Shown here in pieces: positions 57,260 through 64,000 of a stretch of 64,000 bases of DNA. The DNA is taken from positions 620,001 through 684,000 of the forward strand of contig NZ_JABFHI010000002.1 in the NCBI RefSeq assembly GCF_013112225.1. The letters run 5' to 3'. The DNA is from Vreelandella azerica. Lineage in GTDB: Bacteria > Pseudomonadota > Gammaproteobacteria > Pseudomonadales > Halomonadaceae. The position numbers and the translations under genes were made by a program. Each line of letters starts with the position of its first letter. The first letter of the stretch is position 1. Under the pieces are notes generated by a model. That model was given only the letters and a program-made list of their open reading frames with translations. It did not search any database and was not told the origin of the DNA.

Positions 57260-58266
57260 ATGCAAGCGATTCATCTCAAGCAGCCCGGCGGTCTGGACAA
57301 CCTGACCCCGGCCGATATCGCCGCCCCCGGTGAGCCAGGCCCGGGGAAATCCGCGTTCGCCTGCATGCCAGCTCACTCAACTTCCACGACTACGCCGTCG
57401 CCGCGGGCATGATTCCCACCGAGGAAAACCGCATTCCCATGTCGGATGGCGCGGGTATCGTTGACGCCGTGGGCGAGGGCGTCAGTGAATTTGCCGTCGG
57501 CGATGCAGTGGTCTCGACGTTTTTCCCCGGCTGGCTGGAAGGTCCGGCCCGAGTGGCAGATTTTCGCACTACCCCAGGGGATGGCGTTGAAGGCTATGCC
57601 CGCGAGCAGGTGGTAGCGCCGGTCACTTCCTTCACCCATCAGCCCGAAGGCTACAGTCACGCCGAATCCGCGACCCTGACCACCGCAGGGCTGACTGCCT
57701 GGCGCGCTCTGGTGGTGGATGGCGGTATCAAGGCCGGTGACACCGTGCTGGTGCTGGGCACCGGCGGCGTCTCGATTTTTGCCCTGCAGTTTGCCCAGAT
57801 GATGGGTGCGCAGGTGATTGCCACCTCATCCTCGGATGCAAAGCTTGAACGCCTGAAAGAACTGGGGGCTGAGCACGTCATCAACTACAAGACCACGCCC
57901 GAATGGGGCAAGGCGGTATTGGAGCTGACTAACGGCGAAGGCGTGGATCATGTCGTTGAGGTGGGTGGCCCAGGTACGCTGCCGCAATCCATTGATGCGG
58001 TGAAAATCGGCGGGCACATTGCCCTGATCGGCATTCTCACCGGCCGCCAGGGGGATATCCCGACCATCAAACTGATGGCCAAACAGGCCACTCTGAAAGG
58101 CCTGATTGTCGGCAGCCGTCGCGACCAGATCGAGATGATTCGTGCGATTAACGCCAACGGCCTGAAACCGATCATCGACCGCGAATTCCCGCTGGCCGAG
58201 ATCGCCGACGCCTTCCGCCATCAGGAAGCCGGCAAGCACTTTGGCAAGATCTGCCTGACGTTCTGA
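57260..58266 (+). CDS. NAD(P)-dependent MDR alcohol dehydrogenase-like protein, one frameshift
   Basis: About 335 residues. The N-terminal domain reads LHASSLNFHDYAVAAG and ends in a GroES-like fold; the cofactor domain has GDTVLVLGTGGVSIFALQFA. The usual catalytic-zinc Cys is replaced (ASSLN), so it is closer to quinone oxidoreductase-like MDR proteins. G5 is read as G4 at 57343-57346; corrected it reads EPGPGEIRVRLHAS. AGGAG precedes the ATG. Substrate unknown. Confidence 0.85.
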
Positions 58267-58298
58267 GCATGCGGGTAATCCGCAAAAAATCCGCTAGT

Positions 58299-58328
58299 CA
58301 AAAACGGCCATATTGATGGCCGTTTTTG
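58299..58328 (+). terminator. Rho-independent terminator after MDR gene
   Basis: Perfect 13-bp stem (CAAAAACGGCCAT with ATGGCCGTTTTTG) around an ATTG loop, with an A-run on the 5' arm and T-run on the 3' arm. It can act in both directions. Confidence 0.92.
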
Positions 58329-58392
58329 TGCGGGTTTGATGTATTCTGTTAGCGCTGTGTTGCCCTTTTCATTATTGGACGCAAAACCTCTC

Positions 58393-59560
58393 ATGGCGGA
58401 ACTGCAGACAAAAGACGAGTTATCGCCATGGAGCATAGTGGCGCTGGACGAATTCCAACTCCCTGAAAAAACCCAGACCAGTCAGTGGCGTCGCAGCTGG
58501 CGAGCAGCGACTGCCAGGGTGGTCGGCAAACAAGCATCCCAACGACAGGCCAAGCGGGAAAGTGAGTTGCGCAAGTTGCCTGAAGTGGCATTGTCTCACT
58601 GGGCTCCCCCATTGACTGGACGCCAGCCGCTGAAACGCTGGACCGGGCCATGAAAAGATTTCCCGAGGCACCGCTCATTATATTTGTCTCACCTCCCCAT
58701 GGGGGCATGAGTCGGTGGTCAGCCACTGGGCAGAGCAACAAGGTGTCAAATGCCTGCCTGTGCCCGGATTTAAAGATTTAACTCATGGCTGCCTGGCATG
58801 GGTTGAACAAAGTTGTCATCAGCATTATTGGGCTACGCCAGCCTTGGAACGCTATTTTTTACGTCACTCAATGGGCCTGCTGGGAATACGTGAGCTGATC
58901 GAACGCACCCTGAGTGGTCGTCTAGGTAAAGGAATCATCGGCTGTGACAGCTGGGCTTATGCCTATTTGCAGCAGGTGATCGGCCTGGAGGGAATCCCGG
59001 CGGTGACGCTGCAGGCAATGGAAGGCAAGCACCTTGCCAACTATTTCGCCAACTTGCCAGCCAGCGACCCTTGCCCCGCGGTGTACAGCACTCGCACGGG
59101 AAAACAGGTGCTAGCCAACCATGACAAAGGCGTCAGCAAAAAGGCGTCAGCAACTCATTATAAAGAGCTGCAGCGCTTGGCCGCCCATTGTCGGGGGCAT
59201 TTAGGCATTGCCTGGCATTACTGGCGAAACCGTTTGCGCCAACCTGCCAGCCGCCCGGATCAGCAGGGTGAACAGTCCCTATGGCTGCTAGATGTGTTGG
59301 CAGAAGCTGAACTACCCGCTGACACGAGTGATGTGGCAACGCTGTTGTTACATACGTTACTGATTCATGGGGGCCTTGATGATCAGGCGTTGGGCCATGT
59401 GCTGCCGTTTTCACACCATGAAGCATTGAGCGCAAGATTTTCGCTGACGCGTCAAGGGATTCTTGTTAGTGCCGAGGGACGCTGGCAAGTAGCGCCATTA
59501 AGTTATTCCAGTGTGAGACAGCTGCTGGAATCAAGACATTACCTGACCGATGTGCTTTAG
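58393..59560 (+). CDS. Unrecognised protein coupled to MscS, two frameshifts
   Basis: I do not recognise this family. The joined protein is about 389 residues. Repairs are one base near 58595 (reading LGSPIDWTPAAETLDRAM) and one G at 58714-58715 (reading GGMSRVVSHWAEQQG). The centre, LIIFVSPPHGGMSRVVSHWAEQQGVKCL (split: LIIFVSPPHGG), looks like a beta-alpha nucleotide- or ligand-binding unit. A later IIGCDSWAYAYLQQVIGLEG is conserved-looking. The C-terminal 90 residues resemble a winged helix. No signal peptide or membrane helix is seen. It ends 8 bp before an MscS gene, so it is likely a partner or regulator of it (inference). Confidence 0.7.
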
Positions 59561-59568
59561 GAGCCAGG

Positions 59569-60396
59569 ATGGACGAACAAGAACAATATGCCCGGCTGTT
59601 TAACGATATTGATACCCAGGCGCTGATTACCCTGGGGAGTGTCCTGGCCAGCACGGTAGTGCTGATTATTGCCAGCCAGTGGGCGCTTAACTGGCTGGCT
59701 AATCGCTTGCATGGTCAGTTGCGGTTTCGCGTGTTTGCCCTGGTGCCACTTACCCGCCTGCTGATATTGATAACCGCCCTGGCTGTCATTGTTCCGATTG
59801 TGATCGAGCCCTCGCTACATAATATGGTGACGCTGCTGGGAGCCGCGGGTCTGGCTATTGGTTTTGCCATGAAGGATTACGTCAGCAGCCTGATCGCCGG
59901 GGTCGTATCAGCCATTGAGTTGCCGTACCGTCCAGGTGACTGGGTCAATATTGAAGGGGTGTACGGTGAGGTAAAACATGTCGGAATGCGCACGGTAGAA
60001 ATCCAGACGCCGGATGATGATCTTGTGGCGATGCCGCATCTCAAGTTATGGAACTCGGCTATTTACAACGCCAACAATGGTGGCGTCAGCCTGCAATGCG
60101 TGGTGAGTTTCTATCTACATCCGGCGCATCAGGCAGGTTGGGTGCTGAAAGCGTTGCGAGATGTGGCACTGACCAGCGCCTATCTTAAGTTTGACAAGCC
60201 AATTACCGTCATAGCGGAAGAGAAACCCTGGGGCACTCACTATCGGATTCGGGCTTACCCGGTCGACCCGCGCCAGCAATTTCTGTTTATCACTGATCTG
60301 ACCGTGCGTGGTAAACAGGTGTTAAGCGCGGCTGGCGTAACCCCAGCGCTATTACCTCCAGACGCAACGATGGATTCGCAGGAAAATAGACATTAA
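59569..60396 (+). CDS. MscS-family mechanosensitive channel (short form)
   Basis: 275-residue channel. Three N-terminal helices are followed by the pore helix VTLLGAAGLAIGFAMKDYVSSLIAG (split: LLGAAGLAIGFAMKD) and the beta domain (PYRPGDWVNIEG, GEVKHVGMRTVEIQT, MPHLKLWNSAIYN). It is shorter and unrelated in detail to the channel at the window start. AGGA precedes the ATG. It shares one base with the DUF429 gene downstream and follows the unknown gene by 8 bp, giving a three-gene unit. Confidence 0.92.
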   Translation: MDEQEQYARLFNDIDTQALITLGSVLASTVVLIIASQWALNWLANRLHGQLRFRVFALVPLTRLLILITALAVIVPIVIEPSLHNMVTLLGAAGLAIGFAMKDYVSSLIAGVVSAIELPYRPGDWVNIEGVYGEVKHVGMRTVEIQTPDDDLVAMPHLKLWNSAIYNANNGGVSLQCVVSFYLHPAHQAGWVLKALRDVALTSAYLKFDKPITVIAEEKPWGTHYRIRAYPVDPRQQFLFITDLTVRGKQVLSAAGVTPALLPPDATMDSQENRH

Positions 60397-61151
60397 TGAC
60401 AGCTAAAAATGTACTCTACCTGGGCTGGGATGTAGGTGGCTGGAACTGCGACAAAAATCCGGCCAGCCGGGATGCGCTGGTGATTGTCGATCAATCGCTA
60501 GCATTGGTCGGCCAGCCCTGGCGGGGCAACCTGCGCGAAACCTTGAACGCCGCCACCACGCCGCGGGAGCTGATTAATCGGCTGCTGGCACTCTGCCAGC
60601 AGCCGGCCCGTGGCGACGAACAGCTAGTAATGGCGATTGATACGCCCCTAGCGTTTCCCGAGGCCCTGCTGGCGCTGTGCCGGAGCGAGCCGGTGGCGGA
60701 ACTGGGTAGCTCACAGGATAACCCCTACCTTTACCGCGAAACGGAACGCTGGCTGTTTGCCCGTGGCGTGACGCCGCTATCACCGATCAAGGACATGATT
60801 GGCAGTCAAGCCACCAAGGGAATGCACCTGCTGGCGCGTTTTGCACCGCAAATCATCACCTGCGGCCAGTGGCAAAGCCACTGCGGGGCCATCACGGCGG
60901 TGGAAGGCTATCCCTCGCCCGCTAAACGTTCCCGGCAATTCAAGGCGCTGCAAGAACGCTGCCAATTGGGCGACTGGGAAGAAGCGTTGCAGCATGCACC
61001 AAAACCCCGCCAGCAGGATCTTCAGGACGCCTGGCTATGCGCCCTGGTCGCCTGGAGCCTCAACCACGCCCCCGACAACTTGGCCTGGCCGCCCACGAAC
61101 ATGCCCAATGCAGAAGGCTGGATTTTTGTACCTGAGGATGCGTTGGCATAA
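60396..61151 (+). CDS. DUF429 protein (RNase H-like fold, predicted nuclease)
   Basis: 251 residues. YLGWDVGGWN at the N-terminus carries the first Asp of an RNase H-like fold, VMAIDTPLAFPEALL the second, and DLQDAWLCALVAWSL the third acidic site. IKDMIGSQATKGMHLLA and AVEGYPSPAKRS are typical of DUF429. Members are predicted nucleases of unknown target. Translationally coupled to the MscS gene. Confidence 0.82.
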   Translation: MTAKNVLYLGWDVGGWNCDKNPASRDALVIVDQSLALVGQPWRGNLRETLNAATTPRELINRLLALCQQPARGDEQLVMAIDTPLAFPEALLALCRSEPVAELGSSQDNPYLYRETERWLFARGVTPLSPIKDMIGSQATKGMHLLARFAPQIITCGQWQSHCGAITAVEGYPSPAKRSRQFKALQERCQLGDWEEALQHAPKPRQQDLQDAWLCALVAWSLNHAPDNLAWPPTNMPNAEGWIFVPEDALA

Positions 61152-61166
61152 ACCTCAAGGACTTTT

Positions 61167-61586
61167 TCAAGCTAGTTTACGCGCTTTGGCAAGTTCTGCC
61201 ATGGCAGCACGGGAGAGGAAACCTGAACGCGTTTTGTCGCCGGGGTGATGCGCCACAAAGTCATCAATCTGCTTGAGCAGCAGGTCAGGTAAAGTGACGT
61301 TAATTTTATGGCTTTTACCCAGAAAAGGGGTCAAGTCCACATCGATAACGGCCCAGACCCAGCCAGCAAAATCCGGATTATCCATGTGCTCGTCGATAGA
61401 CGTTGCCTGCGGAATCGGATCGCCCATCTCCACAGCTACCTCCAGCCAGCCTTCAATCGCTTCTCTAGCGTTGATCATGGCCTCTTCAAAGGTGTCGCCG
61501 GCAGAGTAGCATCCCGGCAAATCGGTAACAGCCACCCCAAAGGCATGGTCTTTATCGCCGCGTTCAATCGCAATAGGAAACAACAT
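61167..61586 (-). CDS. HicB-type antitoxin, orphan
   Basis: 139 residues. The N-terminal HicB fold reads IAIERGDKDHAFGVAVTDLPGCYSAGDTFEEA (split: FGVAVTDLPGCYSAGDT); the C-terminal part is a ribbon-helix-helix DNA-binding domain (KINVTLPDLLLKQIDDFV, SGFLSRAAMAEL). HicB normally neutralises the RNase HicA encoded just upstream, but only 33 bp separate it from yebC and no HicA-sized frame exists. It is thus an orphan antitoxin or a stand-alone regulator. Confidence 0.88.
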   Translation of the reverse strand: MLFPIAIERGDKDHAFGVAVTDLPGCYSAGDTFEEAMINAREAIEGWLEVAVEMGDPIPQATSIDEHMDNPDFAGWVWAVIDVDLTPFLGKSHKINVTLPDLLLKQIDDFVAHHPGDKTRSGFLSRAAMAELAKARKLA

Positions 61587-61619
61587 GGAATGATCTCCGT
61601 GAGCAAGGGGCAGTCGTTC

Positions 61620-62342
61620 TTACCCCGGAAACTCGCCGCTGTGATAAACGTTCTGGACATCATCCAGATCGTTGAGCATATCGAGCATTTTCTCGAACAT
61701 GGCCACGTCATCGCCTTCCACCGGGGTGGTGGTTTGCGGTAGGAACTGGATTTCATCCATCTCGAAGTCGATCTCACCGAAGGTATCCAACAGCGCCTGC
61801 TTGGCCTTGGCGTAATCCGTATGCGGCGCGTAGACGGTAATCTTGCCGTCTTCCTGCTCGATGTCGGTAACATCCACATCGGCTTCCATCAGGGTTTCCA
61901 GCACCGCCTCTTCGTCTTCACCGGCAAAGGTGAAAATGGCGCAGTGATCAAACATATGGCTGACGCTGCCGGGGGTGCCAATCTTGCTCTTGGTCTTGGT
62001 GAAGCAGCCGCGTACATCCCCGAAGGTACGGTTAGGGTTATCGGTCAGGCATTCCACAATCACCATGACATTGCCTGGCCCGAAGCCTTCATAGCGGGCA
62101 GGTGAAAAGTCTTCACCGCCGGCGCCGCTGGCCTTATCAAGCGCTTTATCAATCACATGGGAAGGCACCTGGTCTTTCTTGGCGCGCTCGATCAGGCCGC
62201 GCAAGCTCAGGTTAGCCTGTGGGTCGGTGCCGCCCGCCTTAGCGCAGACGTAAATTTCGCGCCCGTATTTGCTGTAAACCTTGGTTTTCGCATCGGCCGT
62301 CTTGGCCATGGATTCTTTACGGTTCTGAAACGCCCTACCCAT
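61620..62342 (-). CDS. yebC: YebC/PmpR-family regulator
   Basis: 240 residues of the YebC/TACO1 family. Blocks are [30 protein letters not shown] (split: [14 protein letters not shown]), [17 protein letters not shown] and [14 protein letters not shown]. Members are DNA-binding regulators or translation factors that aid ribosomes at difficult stretches; which applies here is not visible. It is not adjacent to ruvC, the common arrangement. The start matches the family N-terminus. Confidence 0.92.
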   Translation of the reverse strand: MGRAFQNRKESMAKTADAKTKVYSKYGREIYVCAKAGGTDPQANLSLRGLIERAKKDQVPSHVIDKALDKASGAGGEDFSPARYEGFGPGNVMVIVECLTDNPNRTFGDVRGCFTKTKSKIGTPGSVSHMFDHCAIFTFAGEDEEAVLETLMEADVDVTDIEQEDGKITVYAPHTDYAKAKQALLDTFGEIDFEMDEIQFLPQTTTPVEGDDVAMFEKMLDMLNDLDDVQNVYHSGEFPG

Positions 62343-62513
62343 AGTACACTCCTGTGTTGGTTGATTTATCGCTGCCCGGTCATATCAAATATTGCTGGGG
62401 CGCCACGTTAAAAAGCACGATTTTACGTCACAAGCGGTTAGGCTAACAGCGTTATTGCGCGTGCTTTGCGCTAGACTGTGCGACCCGTTTGCCATCACCC
62501 AAGGAGATGCCTC

Positions 62514-63131
62514 ATGCCATTAACGCTGTGGATGTCGCTGGCTGCTATCTGCGCCATGGGCGCCATGTCACCCGGGCCAAGCCTGGCGTTGGTGCTACGC
62601 CACACCCTGGGCGGCGGGCGCCTGCCCGGCGTCACCGCTGGTATCTTCCATGCCTTCGGCGTGGGCTTCTATGCGCTGTTGACCGTGCTGGGGCTTGGCG
62701 CCCTGATGGCGCGCTTTCCACTGGCATTTCAGCTGGTGACCTGGGGTGGGGCGGCCTACCTGGCCTGGCTGGGCATCAAGGCCCTTCAGGCAGGGCGTTC
62801 TGGGGCCATCCAGGCCGGAGCAGCACTTACTACTACGGCCCAGGCCGCTCGTGAAGGGGTGCTGGTCGCCCTTGGCAACCCCAAGCTGATCCTGTTTTTC
62901 GTGGCGCTTTTAAGCCAGTTTGTATCGCCGGAAATGAGCGTCACCGCCAAGGCAATCATCGTACTAACGGCGATGATCATTGATGGCGGCTGGTATGTGC
63001 TGGTGGCGTTGGTGCTTTCACATTCACGGGTGCTGCCCTGGCTGCAGCAGCGCGCCCACTGGATCAACCGGATCACCGGCGTCATGCTGATAGCGTTGGC
63101 CCTGCGTGTAGTCACTGGACCCCTTTGGTAA
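62514..63131 (+). CDS. LysE/RhtB-family amino-acid exporter
   Basis: 205 residues with six hydrophobic helices. MGAMSPGPSLALVLRHTLGGGR near the N-terminus is the family signature, and ALGNPKLILFFVALL follows in the centre. AAGGAG fixes ATG 62514. Substrate unknown; homoserine or threonine-like export is typical. Single gene divergent from yebC. Confidence 0.92.
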   Translation: MPLTLWMSLAAICAMGAMSPGPSLALVLRHTLGGGRLPGVTAGIFHAFGVGFYALLTVLGLGALMARFPLAFQLVTWGGAAYLAWLGIKALQAGRSGAIQAGAALTTTAQAAREGVLVALGNPKLILFFVALLSQFVSPEMSVTAKAIIVLTAMIIDGGWYVLVALVLSHSRVLPWLQQRAHWINRITGVMLIALALRVVTGPLW

Positions 63132-63225
63132 GAATCAGAGGTGGCGCCGTGTTGTGCTGCATGGCAAGGTAGCAATAGAAGATGTTCTCGTGCCCCGGGG
63201 TACTGTCAACGCTAACGAGGTGGCC

Positions 63226-63714
63226 ATGTCGCTATACGATCAGGATTGTTATACCCATCTCGGCGAGCCTTTCAACCTGCGCGTGCTGCGCGGGCAGGTC
63301 TTGCTGATTGTCAATGTGGCGAGCAAATGCGGCTTTACCCCGCAGCTCAAGGAGCTGGAAGCCCTTTACCAGCGCTATCGTGATCATGGGTTCACCGTGC
63401 TGGGGTTTCCGTGTAACCAGTTTGGCCGTCAGTCACCGGAAAGTGCCAAGGACTTCTGTGCTTTTGGGGAGGAAAACTACGGTGTGACGTTTCCACTGAT
63501 GGAAAAAGTCGACGTCAACGGGCGTCATACCCATCCCTTGTTTGAACACCTTAAGAAAGAAGCGCCAGGTGTGATGGGCACCCGCAGTATCAAATGGAAT
63601 TTCACCAAGTTCCTGGTCAGCCGCGATGGCCGGGTGATTGCCCGCTTCGGCCCCAAAGACCACGGTCAAGCTCTCCGTCAGGCCCTTGAACAGGCGCTCG
63701 ATGAGCCGTTTTGA
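63226..63714 (+). CDS. Glutathione peroxidase-family thiol peroxidase
   Basis: 162 residues. The peroxidatic Cys is in NVASKCGFTPQ, then FPCNQFGRQ (Gln of the triad and a possible resolving Cys) and WNFTKFLV (Trp/Asn). It uses Cys, not selenocysteine, so a thioredoxin-type reductant is likely. ATG 63226 with GAGG upstream is chosen over an earlier GTG/ATG. The 3' end is 6 bp from the inverted-repeat element. Confidence 0.93.
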   Translation: MSLYDQDCYTHLGEPFNLRVLRGQVLLIVNVASKCGFTPQLKELEALYQRYRDHGFTVLGFPCNQFGRQSPESAKDFCAFGEENYGVTFPLMEKVDVNGRHTHPLFEHLKKEAPGVMGTRSIKWNFTKFLVSRDGRVIARFGPKDHGQALRQALEQALDEPF

Positions 63715-63719
63715 ACTTA

Positions 63720-63811
63720 AATAAAAGGGGGCAGATCCAAAATTAATTGTGCCGTTTTCTTTGCTTGGTCAAGATGTCTATTAATTAATTTGGATCTGAC
63801 CCCCTTTTATT
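63720..63811. repeat. 92-bp inverted-repeat element between GPx and DUF1289 genes
   Basis: Arms of about 29 bp: AATAAAAGGGGGCAGATCC at the left matches the complement of GGATCTGACCCCCTTTTATT at the right, with one indel in the G-run side and one in the A-run. The 33-bp centre is unrelated. It looks like a small mobile palindrome (REP- or MITE-like) or a bidirectional terminator. Confidence 0.7.
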
Positions 63812-64000
63812 CACAAATCCATCAGCTTCCAAGCGTTCCCAGATAGGGGCTTTCTCCGCTTCGCTCATCCTGCCCCAATTGGCAATTTCATCCAGGGTTC
63901 TACCGCAGCCTTCGCAGCATTGGCTGGCCGAATCAACACGGCAAATCTGTACGCAGGGGGAAAGCGGTCTTGCCCGCTCAGAGTTGACTACTTGAACAGT
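63785..64000 (-). CDS. DUF1289 zinc-binding protein, cut by window edge
   Basis: A small protein whose start lies beyond base 64000. The visible frame reads SPCVQICRVDSASQCCEGCGRTLDEIANW, in pieces CVQIC and CEGCGRTLDEI: four Cys in the DUF1289 pattern with the conserved RTLDEI and W. It continues to MSEAEKAPIWERLEADGF and ends VNKRGSDPN followed by TAA. Those last residues and the stop are provided by the inverted-repeat arm. Function unknown; Fe-S or zinc binding is possible. Confidence 0.8.
   Translation of the reverse strand, partial: TVQVVNSERARPLSPCVQICRVDSASQCCEGCGRTLDEIANWGRMSEAEKAPIWERLEADGFVNKRGSDPN

Noticed and set aside
1..64000. rRNA, tRNA and CRISPR arrays
   Set aside because: No cloverleaf, conserved rRNA segment or regularly spaced repeat was recognised while reading; a covariance-model search would be needed to exclude short tRNAs.

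Overview
The window looks like a moderately GC-rich chromosome segment of a halophilic or marine gammaproteobacterium, most likely Halomonadaceae. This is an inference from protein flavour and gene content: a glucosylglycerate-type compatible-solute module, opgGH glucans, an intact deo regulon and MmsA/GMC oxidation genes. The genus is not resolved. I saw no rRNA, tRNA, CRISPR array or prophage.

Layout. 1-3.8 kb: a mechanosensitive channel cut by the window edge, two J-domain-type proteins and a CBS-BON protein. 3.8-11.7 kb: a complete nucleoside salvage block on the minus strand (tsx, nupC, deoC, deoA, deoB, deoD, cdd) with deoR divergent. 11.7-13.9 kb: pta. 14-18.2 kb: a scarred mobile region with an IS1341-type tnpB, a truncated cydA, fused remnants of cydD and cydC, and an IS3-family element inside the cydC remnant. 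18.3-22.3 kb: sugar-phosphoglycerate phosphatase, GpgS and a convergent GH13_18 phosphorylase. 22.4-30.5 kb: an unusual cluster of a CDP-alcohol transferase, an MDR dehydrogenase, a divergent PTPS-fold protein, a glycosyltransferase-methyltransferase fusion, a UPF0104-type membrane protein, a RibD-type reductase, a GTP cyclohydrolase II paralogue and a creatininase-family hydrolase. I consider this the best candidate for an undescribed pathway. 30.6-36.7 kb: opgG-opgH-fkbM and a divergent membrane sulfatase-fold protein. 36.7-44.2 kb: envelope and housekeeping genes (lipid A-type acyltransferase, DUF4870 pair, MFS, rlmA, cspA, metal permease, CDP-alcohol transferase). 44.2-45.6 kb: a second, zinc-finger-type tnpB element. 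45.7-64 kb: pgpA, msrA, a LysR regulator with mmsA and a GMC oxidoreductase, cspA, esterase, ybaK, dbpA, RIO kinase, ABC exporter, MDR dehydrogenase, an unknown-MscS-DUF429 operon, orphan hicB, yebC, lysE, glutathione peroxidase and a DUF1289 gene at the edge.

Reading-frame quality. About 30 single-base frameshifts break otherwise well-conserved genes. Roughly 27 are losses of one base, mostly in G/C or A/T runs (for example six C read as five), and three are gains. Adding or removing one base at each point restores a continuous family-like protein. This points to homopolymer sequencing error rather than real gene death. I therefore annotate these loci as single CDSs spanning the shift and reserve pseudogene for the cyd remnants, whose damage is of a different kind.

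How the genes work together. Tsx and NupC import nucleosides, Cdd, DeoD and DeoA cleave them, and DeoB and DeoC convert deoxyribose phosphate to glyceraldehyde 3-phosphate and acetaldehyde. The phosphatase and GpgS would make a glycosylglycerate, and the GH13_18 enzyme could recycle it by phosphorolysis. OpgG and OpgH make periplasmic glucans that the coupled FkbM protein and the divergent sulfatase-fold protein may decorate.
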